Source: Chloroflexota bacterium (GTDB lineage Bacteria > Chloroflexota > Anaerolineae > Anaerolineales > Villigracilaceae). Taken from it: 64,000 bases of DNA. The notes under the pieces were generated by a model. It saw only the letters and a list, made by a program, of their open reading frames with translations, had not been told where the DNA came from and did not search any database. The stretch covers positions 124,001 through 188,000 of the forward strand of contig JAIOOU010000015.1 in the NCBI GenBank assembly GCA_021414245.1, written 5' to 3'. Position 1 is the first letter of the stretch, and every line of letters begins with the position of its first letter. The position numbers were made by a program, and so were the translations under genes. Below are positions 50,871-60,006 of the stretch, one piece after another.

Positions 50871-52346
50871 CTAGCTGACAAAGGGGGAGATCGTTTGAAA
50901 GATAAGGGCAAAAAATTGGTACTGGTTATATGCCAGCAAGGCCAAAAAGACGAGCATTCCCAATTGAAACCAGCGGTTTCCGGCCAGAGGCGCCAATCCG
51001 AATGCTACAAAAAAGATCAACGCATATCCCCAATCTGGTGAATATAGAAACGGTTCATACCCATAGCTCAAATGAAGGGCAAAGTTGAAGAGCAGGGACA
51101 GCGCAAATGCAAGGGACAGGTCCGCCTTGCGGGTGCGAACGAGGTTCCACAGGAAACTCAAGCCCGCTGCAAAAAGAACAACCGCCCAAATCATGACCAG
51201 AAGATTGCCCAGGCCTGCATAATTACTATAGGCAAATGTGCCGGGCGAGATCTCAAAGAAATTAAAACGGGGAAAGGTCCCACCCACGCTCTGCGTAAAG
51301 ATATGCGGCCGGGGCGCAATGATCGTATAAAGCAGAATCGTACGGGCAAGAAGAATGATCCGTCCAAAAGTCCTCCAGGAAAAATTGGAGAATATCCAGG
51401 ATGAAAATTCCTCCTCAGCCTGCACCCCGGATGGAAGAAAAAACAATTTACTGGAGGGGTACCAGGCTGCATGTGCCAGGCTCAGGAGAATTCCCACTGA
51501 AAGCGTCCAGGCGGCAAAGCGGAAGACTTCCTTCCAGCGCGGACGTGTAACCAGGATGCCAATAAAATTTTGAACAAAATTTGTCAAAGTGATGCCAAAG
51601 GTCAACAGGCCGGATGCCACCAACGCCCCTGTGGCACTCTGCGCCTGCAGCAACAGCAGGAAACCGATCAATGCGGCAGCCGAAAAAATATAACTCTCGA
51701 CAATAGAACCAAAGAAAATATGGGCTGTGCTCATACCAAACAGGCCCGCAATTAGGGCAGCATAAACGGAATTTTGAAATTCCCGTTTGATAAACATCCA
51801 GGCCATAAATACACAAAGCGCGCCTGCAAAAGTATTCAGGAGAATCGCAGACAGCGGAGGGTAATGAGTAAATACATTCATCACCCAGCCAAGCGGACGA
51901 AAAATAAAATAGGCAAAGGGATGCGGACCGCGCATTTCGATCTTATATCCGCCCGGATCTGAAATGCGCAACATCCATGTGGAGTTATCGGCATCGAGGT
52001 AATTATCGGTTGTATCGATGCCGGCCTGATTAAGTTTTAAACCAATGAAGAAGTACACCGCAAAAAAAAGAATGGCCAGCAGCAGGCCCGGCAGATGTTC
52101 CCTCAAAAATCCACCGACGTCAATCCGGTTAATTTTAATGTTTGGGACTGAAAGAGATATGTTCCTTCCGGAAACGGCCTCTGAAACCGAGAAGACCACA
52201 AAAGAGAGTGCCGCCGTCGACGTCAAAATGAGCAGGGCCTGGTCCAGGAGCGGCCGCTCAAACAAATCAAGCAGAAAAAAATCAAACAAAAATGCGATCG
52301 CAAAAGCCGCCAGGATGGAGAGGAAAAGTTTGAGGATTAATTTCAT
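50871..52346 (-). CDS. Polytopic membrane protein, paralogue 1 (ArnT/GT-C-like)
   Basis: A 491-aa membrane protein with about eleven TM helices. The N-terminal TM pair is followed by a soluble-looking loop with NYLDADNSTWMLRISDPGG and RGPHPFAYFIFRPLG, then helices with FAGALCVFMAWMFIKRE and FFGSIVESYIFSAAALIGFLLL. The acidic loop after TM and the His-Pro motif recall GT-C glycosyltransferases or mannosyltransferase-like proteins, but this is not certain. It is clearly related to the gene directly upstream (C-terminal 480 residues). No strong SD was found, so the exact start is tentative. Confidence 0.75.
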   Translation of the reverse strand: MKLILKLFLSILAAFAIAFLFDFFLLDLFERPLLDQALLILTSTAALSFVVFSVSEAVSGRNISLSVPNIKINRIDVGGFLREHLPGLLLAILFFAVYFFIGLKLNQAGIDTTDNYLDADNSTWMLRISDPGGYKIEMRGPHPFAYFIFRPLGWVMNVFTHYPPLSAILLNTFAGALCVFMAWMFIKREFQNSVYAALIAGLFGMSTAHIFFGSIVESYIFSAAALIGFLLLLQAQSATGALVASGLLTFGITLTNFVQNFIGILVTRPRWKEVFRFAAWTLSVGILLSLAHAAWYPSSKLFFLPSGVQAEEEFSSWIFSNFSWRTFGRIILLARTILLYTIIAPRPHIFTQSVGGTFPRFNFFEISPGTFAYSNYAGLGNLLVMIWAVVLFAAGLSFLWNLVRTRKADLSLAFALSLLFNFALHLSYGYEPFLYSPDWGYALIFFVAFGLAPLAGNRWFQLGMLVFLALLAYNQYQFFALIFQTISPFVS

Positions 52347-52372
52347 TGGTGGGAAGGTTTACAAACTGGCGA

Positions 52373-54430
52373 TCAGGAGGAGGCGAAGTTGGCAGCCAGC
52401 CCGCGGAGGATAACAAAAATAAACCAGGCATTATTCATCATCATCATCCAGACAAAACCCGTCAGGATGGATTCAAACCAGCGCCGGCCGGAAAGACTTG
52501 CGAATGCAAGCGCGGTCCAAAAGACCAGCAGATAGGTCCAGTTGGTTGAATACAGGAAAAACTCCTCGCCATAGTTCATGTGCAGCACGAAATTAAATAC
52601 AAGGCAGCCAAGCAAACCCAGCATAAGTGGCATGTGGACCGAGGATTTCAGGCCCTTGAAAAAGAAGAAAAGCGCGCCTGCAAGCAGCAAAACCCAGAAT
52701 ATAAACGGTATGTATCCCAGGCCGGAATACCAGGCGTACACATGGTCATGCAAGATAAAGGTTTTGAATTGAATAAACGGCGTCGGGCTGGCAGGCAGAG
52801 TATCTTCAACTGGCTTTGGCGCCACAACACCATAGAGAAAGATGGTCCGGCCAAGCGCACTGGCTTTTTCAACAACCTGTTGAAGCGGGCTTTTATAAAC
52901 CGGCTGGGAATAACGGGATTCGAATGAAATATCCCTGGGTACGAAAAAGAAACTTTGATTTTTGGGGTAAAGCATACTGACCAATGCGGTCAAAACCACA
53001 CCGGCAGCAAGCAGGGTCATGCCATATTGCACCAAACGCCTGAAACCAAATTTATTAAACAACAAGGCAATCATGGCCTGGGCAATATTGGTGATTGTGA
53101 CGCCAAAAACCAGCAGACCGGCCGGCAACAGCACCGAAAACCTTTTTTCCCCGGCCTGAACGAGAAGCAAAAAGAAAATCAGCGAAGTCACGCCGAATAT
53201 ATAAGTTTCCACAAGCGAACCGAACAACAAATGCGCAGAGGTGGCGCCAAGCATTATCGCAAAGAGGAATGCGTAGGTATCCTTTTGTGTCGCCCGTTTC
53301 ACAAACAGCCACGCCATTAACACGCATAAACCGCTCATTGCTGAAACAACAAGGATCGGAGCAATGAACCATTTTTCAGCAGTAAACAAGCCTACAAACC
53401 GGACCAGGGGCCGCAAGGTAATCAGCACCAAAGGGTGAACCGAACGTTCCACACGGCCGCCCTCCGGATAACCCAAAATGGTCAACCACAGACCGGAATC
53501 CGCCCGGAACAAGAGGCTATTGATGCTGAAAGTCGGATGATTGAGGGCCCGCGCCATCACAAAATTCACCATGGAGAACATGGCCCCTGCATAAATACCG
53601 GGTAAATTCTCCTTGAAAAATGCAAACAGACGGGTTTGTCTCAACAGGATATAAAATCCACGCGACTCAAACTGTTCCAGGACTGGAATACCCCACACGC
53701 CTGCAACCACCGCTGCGGGGAGAAATAAACCAAGCCAGGACGCCGGCATCTGGATATAGCTCATGTGGAACATGGCCGGAAACAGCACAAGGATCTTAAT
53801 GATTACAATCAGAAAAAACGGCAGTATTAGCGTCAACAGTATATTCAAGATGTTGTGAAGAAAACCATTCTGGAAGGAATGAATCGCACGCCGAACAAGA
53901 TAGTATCCCGTCAGAATGCCCAACATGGAGAGAACCGTTGAAAAAACAAGGACCTGGAAACCGCCTGAAAGCACATTATTAAGGGCGCCGATCACCCCAT
54001 AAACAAAAACAAGGCTGAATATAAAACCAAAAAAATAATTACACAGAAAACGAGCTGTTCGTTGACGTTCAATCGCCGGCACGGCAGGCAGCATCAGGGC
54101 ATAAAGGACCACGGCAAAAGAAAACATCCCCAAATAATAGACCCGTGAGACCGCAAAAGGCAGCCCGACAATGCCCGCGACCAGAAGGGCTGCTACAGCC
54201 AAACCGACCAACACATCCTTGTGACGTTGAGCCAGCCAGTCCCAGAGCCGCGGGAATGATCCGAATAAAAGGAATGCAATTGCCAATGCAGGCACACCGA
54301 CAAGAAAGGCGCGGTCTGATGCCTGCCGGTAGCCGGTGTAATCAAAAAAAATCACCGCGGACGAAAAGCTGGCGGAAAATGCAATCAGGACACTAAAGCC
54401 CATTCGAAACAAGAATCGCAGGATGTTCAT
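52373..54430 (-). CDS. Polytopic membrane protein, paralogue 2 (ArnT/GT-C-like)
   Basis: A 685-aa protein. The first 240 residues add about seven TM helices. From residue about 265 on it aligns with the next gene: NSLLFRADSGLWLTILGYPEGG, HPLVLITLRPLV, SGLCVLMAWLFVKRATQKDTY and LFGSLVETYIFGVTSLIFFLLL, then SLSGRRWFESILTGF near the end. So the two arose by tandem duplication. The start at 54430 (MNILRF) was chosen over an upstream codon at 54469, since the latter lies inside a 21-bp hairpin. Function uncertain, perhaps lipid-linked sugar transfer. Confidence 0.75.
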   Translation of the reverse strand: MNILRFLFRMGFSVLIAFSASFSSAVIFFDYTGYRQASDRAFLVGVPALAIAFLLFGSFPRLWDWLAQRHKDVLVGLAVAALLVAGIVGLPFAVSRVYYLGMFSFAVVLYALMLPAVPAIERQRTARFLCNYFFGFIFSLVFVYGVIGALNNVLSGGFQVLVFSTVLSMLGILTGYYLVRRAIHSFQNGFLHNILNILLTLILPFFLIVIIKILVLFPAMFHMSYIQMPASWLGLFLPAAVVAGVWGIPVLEQFESRGFYILLRQTRLFAFFKENLPGIYAGAMFSMVNFVMARALNHPTFSINSLLFRADSGLWLTILGYPEGGRVERSVHPLVLITLRPLVRFVGLFTAEKWFIAPILVVSAMSGLCVLMAWLFVKRATQKDTYAFLFAIMLGATSAHLLFGSLVETYIFGVTSLIFFLLLVQAGEKRFSVLLPAGLLVFGVTITNIAQAMIALLFNKFGFRRLVQYGMTLLAAGVVLTALVSMLYPKNQSFFFVPRDISFESRYSQPVYKSPLQQVVEKASALGRTIFLYGVVAPKPVEDTLPASPTPFIQFKTFILHDHVYAWYSGLGYIPFIFWVLLLAGALFFFFKGLKSSVHMPLMLGLLGCLVFNFVLHMNYGEEFFLYSTNWTYLLVFWTALAFASLSGRRWFESILTGFVWMMMMNNAWFIFVILRGLAANFASS

Positions 54431-54446
54431 CTGGCAAACCCGGTTG

Positions 54447-54494
54447 AATTGAATCTCTATGGAGACCATAAAAGGTCTCCATAGAGATTCAATT
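54447..54494. repeat. 21-bp perfect stem-loop between two leftward genes
   Basis: Arms 54447-54467 and 54474-54494, loop of 6 nt. It begins 2 nt after the stop of the 59-aa gene and ends 17 nt before the next start. There is no T run, so it may protect or cleave the mRNA rather than terminate it. Confidence 0.65.
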
Positions 54495-54496
54495 AT

Positions 54497-54676
54497 CTAT
54501 TTCAAAGTCCGCACAAGCTCGAGAAATTCAGTCCATTCCTCTTCAAAGAAGTGCACGGTAACATTGTTCAGTTCAACATGGTAGGTCACTTCCCCATCAG
54601 GCTCCTCAGCCTTCCAGGCGATGAAATTCTCGGTCTCGGCGATGGTGGTGGTGCGGGGTTCACTTGTATTGCTCAT
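54497..54676 (-). CDS. Small acidic protein (59 aa), function unknown
   Basis: ATG 54676 to TAG 54497 encodes 59 aa: MSNTSEPRTTTIAETENFIAW at the start (1-21) and VTVHFFEEEWTEFLELVRTL near the end, with EVTYHVELNN in between. The SD AGGAGATCCAC precedes the ATG. Alternating beta-type residues and a final helix suggest a small alpha/beta fold. Short proteins of this kind (YHVELNNVTVHFF...EF) appear widely in Chloroflexota as uncharacterised genes in my recollection, but I cannot name the family. It is too short for most gene-finding cut-offs. Confidence 0.7.
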   Translation of the reverse strand: MSNTSEPRTTTIAETENFIAWKAEEPDGEVTYHVELNNVTVHFFEEEWTEFLELVRTLK

Positions 54677-54758
54677 GTGGATCTCCTATGGTTGATTACT
54701 GGTTGGTCAAAGTGGGCATATGATAACGCTCACGGATTCACAAATGGACGAGGCCGGA

Positions 54759-55973
54759 TCATTTCGTCCGGCTGCGATTCAGGCCCAGGCTGCGAAAGAA
54801 GCGGCGGATCGAAACGAGGAACTTTGCCCCCGGTGGAGGAGGCGGTTGATGAGATTCCGGTTCTGGCCAGGGGTCCAAATCCAGCATTTTCCGCATTGTA
54901 TATTTCCATAACAGGGCGGCGGTGGCAAGAAGAGGAGCGGCCACGACCACGCCAAGCAAACCGAACAGATTGGCTGAAATGATGGCGGCAACCAGCACTG
55001 CAGCCGGGTGGACTTTAAGTGCGGCAGAAAGAATTCGCGGGGAGATCAGGTTGTCAAAGACCTGATCAATTAACAGGGCAATCACGAGGACAAGCAGGGT
55101 GTAATACAAGGGTGAGAGGCCGAATAACTTGTAAACTTGAAAGTAGGAGACCAGCACGAGAATGGTCCAGTTAATGGCCGGCCCAACATAAGGAACAAAA
55201 CGCGCCAACCCCGCCACAAATGCAAGCGTGATTGCATAATGCACGCCCAACACACTGAGCACGATCGAATAGACGATCACTGCCAGGAAGAAAATAATGA
55301 CCTGTCCGCGCAGAAACGCATTCCAGACACGGCTTAGTTCGCGGCCCAAACGCTCGATATCCCGGGAGTATCCGGGGATGTCCACCGTAATCATGGGTCC
55401 GTGCAGACCACCGCTCTCGGCAAGGATAAAATATGAAACCAGAACCACAAACAGGGTCCAGCCGAAGAAATTGGCTGCACTACCCGCCACGGTCCCGACC
55501 AGTGCACCCGTCCGGCTCAAAAGGGGCTGAATCAGGCCAAGGATTTGGCTGCTTAATGCCTTCAGGTCTATGACACGGAAATCTATTTTGAACGGTCCAA
55601 ATTGGTATATCTGACCGGATATGTTTTCTATCAATCCCGGCAGGTTTTTAATGGCATCCTGAATAATGGAAACCAGACTTTGCACCTGCTGCAGCAATCC
55701 CACGCCGCCCAATGTCAAGAGGCCCAACAGGAGAACAATGACCAGCAGGTAGATCACTCCAACAGCCAGATTCCATGAAAAACGCAATCGGTTTTGAATA
55801 AAAATTGCAATGGGGTGGAATAAATATGCCAGAACGAGCGCGATCAACAGGGGGGAGATGACAAATTGAAATTTAACCAGCAGGGCGCCGATCACCACCA
55901 CAATGGTCAACGCCACGACCAGTTTCATATTGGTTCCCCAGGTCGGAGAGCTTGGGTTTTCAGGTTGAGTCAT
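54759..55973 (-). CDS. AI-2E family transporter (PerM-like)
   Basis: The protein has 404 aa. Eight TM helices are arranged in the family pattern: FVISPLLIALVLAYLFHPIA near the N-terminus, a long outer amphipathic segment (QSLVSIIQDAIKNLPGLIENI), then LARFVPYVGPAINW (motif typical of PerM/TqsA proteins) and LISPRILSAALKVHPAAVL. Members export small molecules or ions (AI-2, Na+/H+ in some). The C-terminal tail is proline-rich and basic. The start at 55973 (MTQPENPSS) gives a 20-residue cytosolic N-terminus. Confidence 0.92.
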   Translation of the reverse strand: MTQPENPSSPTWGTNMKLVVALTIVVVIGALLVKFQFVISPLLIALVLAYLFHPIAIFIQNRLRFSWNLAVGVIYLLVIVLLLGLLTLGGVGLLQQVQSLVSIIQDAIKNLPGLIENISGQIYQFGPFKIDFRVIDLKALSSQILGLIQPLLSRTGALVGTVAGSAANFFGWTLFVVLVSYFILAESGGLHGPMITVDIPGYSRDIERLGRELSRVWNAFLRGQVIIFFLAVIVYSIVLSVLGVHYAITLAFVAGLARFVPYVGPAINWTILVLVSYFQVYKLFGLSPLYYTLLVLVIALLIDQVFDNLISPRILSAALKVHPAAVLVAAIISANLFGLLGVVVAAPLLATAALLWKYTMRKMLDLDPWPEPESHQPPPPPGAKFLVSIRRFFRSLGLNRSRTK

Positions 55974-56049
55974 GGAGTTTCTTCCAATCTATGCATATAT
56001 TTCGCATGTTTTGATTCTATCAAAGATAAGTGATTTTACAGCATAATAT

Positions 56050-56084
56050 AAAAAAACCCGCGAGTTTGGCTCGCAGGTTTTTTT
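56050..56084 (-). terminator. Rho-independent terminator of the FHA gene
   Basis: A 9-bp stem extended by A/T pairs has a 5-nt loop. Its G-U pair forms in the minus-strand RNA, and a T run follows on that strand. Confidence 0.82.
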
Positions 56085-56098
56085 GGGGTCTTCAGGGT

Positions 56099-56650
56099 TT
56101 AACAACCGGGGATGAAGGGGAGGAACGTGCACCAACGGTAGGTGGCGTCCACCCACCAGAGAAAACCACCGCACATGCACAGGAATAACAATACGCCGAC
56201 ACCGATCAGAATGGGGGTCATATTGGTCTTTTTGGCCGGAGCTGCCGGAGCGGAGGCATAAACGGGTTGGGGTGGAGCTGATTGAATGGGGGGAGGAACC
56301 GCCGCCTGGACCGCCTTGCGGGAAACGGCCACTGTGGCGCCCGGATCCGAGTTGATCACATCATACATCAATACGATCTGCTCACCGAGGGACACAACAT
56401 CCCCAGCTTTCAGCACAACCGGGCCGGCCAGCCTCTGTCCATTCACAAAGGTCCCATTGGTGGAACCAAGGTCCTCAAGTACATATTTTCCGCCCTGGAA
56501 GGAAAGGCGGGAGTGCTTGCGTGAGATCTCTGCATCATTGATCGCAACTCCGTTGGACGAGTCGCGCCCAATCGTGAGTTGATCCCCGGAAAGAGGAAAG
56601 GTGACGCCGGGTGTGGGACCTGACCGCATTACAAACTGAAATTGAGACAT
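56099..56650 (-). CDS. FHA-domain protein with C-terminal TM helix
   Basis: The protein has 183 aa. The FHA domain (about 20-95) has the phosphothreonine-binding residues in TIGRDSSNGVAI, ISRKHSRLSF and DLGSTNGTFVNGQRL. A Pro/Ala-rich linker is followed by one TM helix (ILIGVGVLLFLCMCGGFLWWV) and a short Cys-containing tail. It is anchored with the FHA domain in the cytosol. It could read phosphorylation by PknB-like kinases such as the one at 0.8-2.3 kb. SD GGAGG lies upstream of ATG 56650. Confidence 0.92.
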   Translation of the reverse strand: MSQFQFVMRSGPTPGVTFPLSGDQLTIGRDSSNGVAINDAEISRKHSRLSFQGGKYVLEDLGSTNGTFVNGQRLAGPVVLKAGDVVSLGEQIVLMYDVINSDPGATVAVSRKAVQAAVPPPIQSAPPQPVYASAPAAPAKKTNMTPILIGVGVLLFLCMCGGFLWWVDATYRWCTFLPFIPGC

Positions 56651-56738
56651 TTTCTTCCTCCAAAATAAACAATCGCAAGTATTTTCGCCTAGTGTACAAT
56701 CTTAGCGCGAAAAAGTCAAATCGCTGCACTTTCCGGTT

Positions 56739-57962
56739 CTATTTATTGTCAACTTCCTCGATCTTCGGCGTGACCTTGCTTGCACGGGGCAATACCACCT
56801 GAAAAACGGTCCCCACGCCGATCTTGCTCTTGACCTCAATGCGGCCTCCATGTCCCTGAACAATCTGCTTGCAAATGGAGAGACCCAGCCCGGTGCCTGC
56901 CACACGTGATTCGTGCTCGCGCACCCGAAAGAATTTCTGGAACAAATGCGGCAGGGATTCCTCGGGGATCCCCAGCCCTGTATCCTGAACAAACAGGGTG
57001 ATGTCCTTTTCTGACGCTTCCGCACGGAACAGCACCGTCCCATTGGGGCGGTTATATTTAATGGCATTGCTCAACAAGTTCAAAAGAACCTGCTTGACCT
57101 TGTCACGATCCGCCTCCAACAGAGGCAGCCCCTCGGGAGATTCCACCCGAATTTGGATGTTGTCCTCCGTGGCGCGGGAAGCCATCACATCCTTGCATTC
57201 ATAAATGAGATCGGCAACGCTAAAGACCGTCTTGCGGAATTGAACGCGGCCCGACTCCAGCCTTGCCAGGTCCAGGAAGGAGGAGGCAAGCGCATTGAGG
57301 CGGATGGTCTCATTATGGATGTTATGGACGATCTGGCTGCGTTGTTCCTGGGACATTTCGGGGCGCAGGAGTAAATAGGTGGCCGTGCTCAGGGAAGCCA
57401 GCGGCGTGCGTAATTCGTGCACGAACTCGGAGATCAGGTCGGATTGCTGGAACAGGCGGGCATTCTCGATCGCCACCGCCGCCTGCGCCCCCAATACCAG
57501 CAGCATCGATTCATCGGTATCCGTAAATTTGCCCTTATGTTTGTTCAAGGCCTCCAGCACACCGACAATCTTGTTCTTGGTCACAAGGGGAATTCCCAAA
57601 AGGGATTCCGTGGACAGGCCCGTGGTATCCTCCACATTGGAGAAAAAGCGCGGATCGTCGTGCGCATTCATCACGCGGACCGTCTGTCTGTTTCTTACGA
57701 TCCATCCCGCGATACTTCCATCCAAAGGGACGATGATCCCGCGCCGCGTGGCGTCATCCATGTTGGTGGAGACCTGGAAATACAACTGCTGAGAGACATC
57801 GTCATACAACAGGATGGAGGCGGCTTCCGCGCCGCTGATCTCGGCTGCAGCATGTACAATGCGCGAGAGCAGGATATCCAGGTCCAGGGTGGAAGCAAGG
57901 TCACGGGCAATGTCGATCAACCGGCGATAACCGTCCAAACGCTCTGTTTTGATTTCAGCCAT
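56739..57962 (-). CDS. GAF-domain sensor histidine kinase (soluble)
   Basis: The protein has 407 aa without TM helices. A GAF domain covers about 15-165 (SRIVHAAAEISGAEAASILLYDD; GIPLVTKNKIVGVLEALNK). HisKA follows with the phospho-acceptor in SEFVHELRTPLASLS (about H182), then HATPase with SNAIKYNRPNGTV, DTGLGIPEE and GLGLSICKQIV. The start overlaps the Sir2 stop codon by 8 nt, so it is the last gene of an overlapping trio. It may phosphorylate the receiver domain of the first gene of the trio. Confidence 0.93.
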   Translation of the reverse strand: MAEIKTERLDGYRRLIDIARDLASTLDLDILLSRIVHAAAEISGAEAASILLYDDVSQQLYFQVSTNMDDATRRGIIVPLDGSIAGWIVRNRQTVRVMNAHDDPRFFSNVEDTTGLSTESLLGIPLVTKNKIVGVLEALNKHKGKFTDTDESMLLVLGAQAAVAIENARLFQQSDLISEFVHELRTPLASLSTATYLLLRPEMSQEQRSQIVHNIHNETIRLNALASSFLDLARLESGRVQFRKTVFSVADLIYECKDVMASRATEDNIQIRVESPEGLPLLEADRDKVKQVLLNLLSNAIKYNRPNGTVLFRAEASEKDITLFVQDTGLGIPEESLPHLFQKFFRVREHESRVAGTGLGLSICKQIVQGHGGRIEVKSKIGVGTVFQVVLPRASKVTPKIEEVDNK

Positions 57963-58731
57963 GTAGTACTTTCTCCACGATCGCAGGAATGATCACAGAT
58001 ACATCCTCCAGGATCACCACATCCGCACGTACATTTAAATAAGTGGGTGTATTGTTGATAATGACCAGATGTGCGCCGCGATCCAAGGCCTGCATGGGCA
58101 AACCGGCCACCGGCAAAACTTCCAGCGAGGAGCCCGCCACCAGGATCAGATCACACTGGCGCGCCTCACGCTGCGCATTGAACCATGCATTTTGAGGCAG
58201 TTGTTCACCAAAAAGGATCACATCGGGTTTAAGAACCTGTGCGCATACAGGGCAATGAGGGATTTCACCTTTTTCAACGAAGGGTGCAAGATACGCAGCG
58301 GATTGTACTTGATGATAACACTGGGTGCAGGTTAAGGTTCTGAGGGTGCCATGCATTTCGATCACCGACTGGGAACCGGCTTTCTGGTGAAGGATGTCAA
58401 TGTTCTGGGTGATGATGGAATGAACGCGACCGGCTTTTTCCAAATCAGCCAGTGCGTTGTGCGCGGGATTGGGTCTGGCGTTGAAGATCTGACTGGCCAG
58501 GGGCCGGAACCATTCGTAAAACTTTTCAGGAGCGGTACGAAAGGTGCTCAAGGAAGCGACTTCCATCGGCTCATCATGTGACCATAAGCCTGTTCCGGTG
58601 GATCGGAAATCAGGAATACCCGACGGAGTGGAAAGCCCTGCGCCTGTCAACACAACGGCGTATTTCGATTGGCGAAATAGATCCGCCGCAAAATCAATGC
58701 CGGCCAGTATCTGGGACGAAAACGAGGTCAT
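57955..58731 (-). CDS. cobB: Sir2-family NAD-dependent protein deacylase
   Basis: The protein has 258 aa. The NAD site motifs GAGLSTPSGIPDFRS and TQNIDILHQKAGS, the catalytic His in VIEMHGTLR, the zinc cysteines CTQC and CPVC, and the VAGSSLEVLPVAGLP and VIINNTPT segments are all present. It removes acyl groups from lysines at the cost of NAD. The gene overlaps both neighbours (4 nt with the receiver-ParA gene, 8 nt with the kinase), an unusual place for a deacylase. The N-terminal extension before the NAD motif is about 28 residues. Confidence 0.93.
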   Translation of the reverse strand: MTSFSSQILAGIDFAADLFRQSKYAVVLTGAGLSTPSGIPDFRSTGTGLWSHDEPMEVASLSTFRTAPEKFYEWFRPLASQIFNARPNPAHNALADLEKAGRVHSIITQNIDILHQKAGSQSVIEMHGTLRTLTCTQCYHQVQSAAYLAPFVEKGEIPHCPVCAQVLKPDVILFGEQLPQNAWFNAQREARQCDLILVAGSSLEVLPVAGLPMQALDRGAHLVIINNTPTYLNVRADVVILEDVSVIIPAIVEKVLHG

Positions 58732-59891
58732 CTCGCCTTTTCACGCTCGAGAATGCCATCTGCAATTTTCAAAATTTGCTGGGAAGTCATGTTGGTGGGC
58801 TGGCACATTACCGCCGAGGTCAGCATGCGTACGGCCTGCGGGAATAACTCCGGAGCCGGGGTAAGCGTGGAGGTTATGGAATGGCCCAAAGCTTCCTGGA
58901 CCTGTGCCGCCGCCATTTGCGATTCGGAACGCTGCCGGTTATTCAAGACAACACTGATCGTCTGGCGGTCGATTTTCAACCCGGCGATCTCCTCAATCAA
59001 AAGTTTGGAATGTTGAATGGAATTGGGCTGGCCCTCGACAACGACGATCCGTTCCGTGCACATCGGAAGGATGCTCTGCACAAAATTGGGCAGACCGCTT
59101 CCCAGGTCGAGAACCACGAAGCGTGCCAGGGTCGAGAGGCGTACGATCAACGCCTCATAATTCTTGACCTGTGAAGTCAAAGTCACATCGCGCGGGTTTT
59201 CCGAGGCCAGAAGAAACTTCACTCCCGAGATATGTGTAACCAGGGCACCATAGACTTTCTCACGAGTCACCTCGACTTCGCTGCCCTGCAAAATTTCGTT
59301 GAGACCTTTCTGATTGGGCATGCCCAGGTCCATGCCGAGCGTTCCCCTGCCGGGAGTAAGCTCAGCCAGGATCACCTCGGATTGGGAACGGGTAAATAAG
59401 GCGGCCGCCAGATTGGAAGCCAGTGCTGAGACCCCCAACCCACCCCTGGCTGAAAGTACGCCGATTATGTAGCCGTGATGTTCCTGTGATCGGGTGACAA
59501 TTTCGCTTTCCCCTTTTTGTGCATTGCGTGCCAGCAGGGCTTTTACGTGCGCCTGCAATTCAGTTGGATGTGTGGGTTTGGTCAGATAATCATCGGCACC
59601 GACTTCAAAACCCGTCACCTTGTCATCCAATTGGGTTTTGGCGGTAAACATCAGGATCGGAATCGCGGCAGTTGCAGGATTCTTGCGCAGCCGTCGTGTC
59701 ACTTCATAACCGTCCATGTCTGGCATCATCACATCCAGGAGGATCAAACTGGGCCGCTCCTCGAGGGCTTTTGCCAGTCCCTGGGAGCCGTTGGAAGCAG
59801 CCAGGATCTCATACCCCTGTCTTTGCAGCATTAACCCGACAAGCCTGAGCGTGTCAACATCATCATCAACAATTAGGATCTTTTCAGCCAT
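58728..59891 (-). CDS. Receiver domain fused to ParA/CpaE-like ATPase domain
   Basis: The protein has 387 aa from ATG 59891 (AGGAAAC upstream); longer frames extending to 60110 are non-coding. The receiver domain (1-120) has DDD (9-11), D53 in LLDVMMPDMDGY, Thr in LMFTAKT and Lys in LTKPTHP. The second domain (about 140-385) has a degenerate P-loop (SARGGLGVSALASNL), with Arg at the deviant-Walker-A lysine and no GKT/S, and then AELTPGRGTLGMDLG, VVLDLGSGLPNF and SVVLNNRQ. This is like CpaE/TadZ proteins that position pili or secretion systems. No pilus gene is in the window. It is coupled to Sir2 by ATGA. Confidence 0.9.
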   Translation of the reverse strand: MAEKILIVDDDVDTLRLVGLMLQRQGYEILAASNGSQGLAKALEERPSLILLDVMMPDMDGYEVTRRLRKNPATAAIPILMFTAKTQLDDKVTGFEVGADDYLTKPTHPTELQAHVKALLARNAQKGESEIVTRSQEHHGYIIGVLSARGGLGVSALASNLAAALFTRSQSEVILAELTPGRGTLGMDLGMPNQKGLNEILQGSEVEVTREKVYGALVTHISGVKFLLASENPRDVTLTSQVKNYEALIVRLSTLARFVVLDLGSGLPNFVQSILPMCTERIVVVEGQPNSIQHSKLLIEEIAGLKIDRQTISVVLNNRQRSESQMAAAQVQEALGHSITSTLTPAPELFPQAVRMLTSAVMCQPTNMTSQQILKIADGILEREKAR

Positions 59892-59965
59892 AGTTTCCTC
59901 TGCACCACAAAAACCTGCCCGGTAATTATAACGGACAACTTTATTATAATTCACCGACATCGTTA

Positions 59966-60006
59966 TGCTATAATCATTATGCAAGGGAAGAATTCCCTTG
60001 TCATTC
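59966..60006 (+). promoter_or_regulatory. Promoter and 5' leader of ssrA
   Basis: Extended -10 element TGCTATAAT (59966-59974). A short hairpin (CAAGGGAA/TTCCCTTG, 59982-60000) precedes the mature 5' end at 60007 and is probably removed by RNase P. Confidence 0.6.

Noticed and set aside
54431-54469. Longer start of the 685-aa membrane protein
   Set aside because: The extra codons lie largely in one arm of a 21-bp hairpin, and no SD precedes them.
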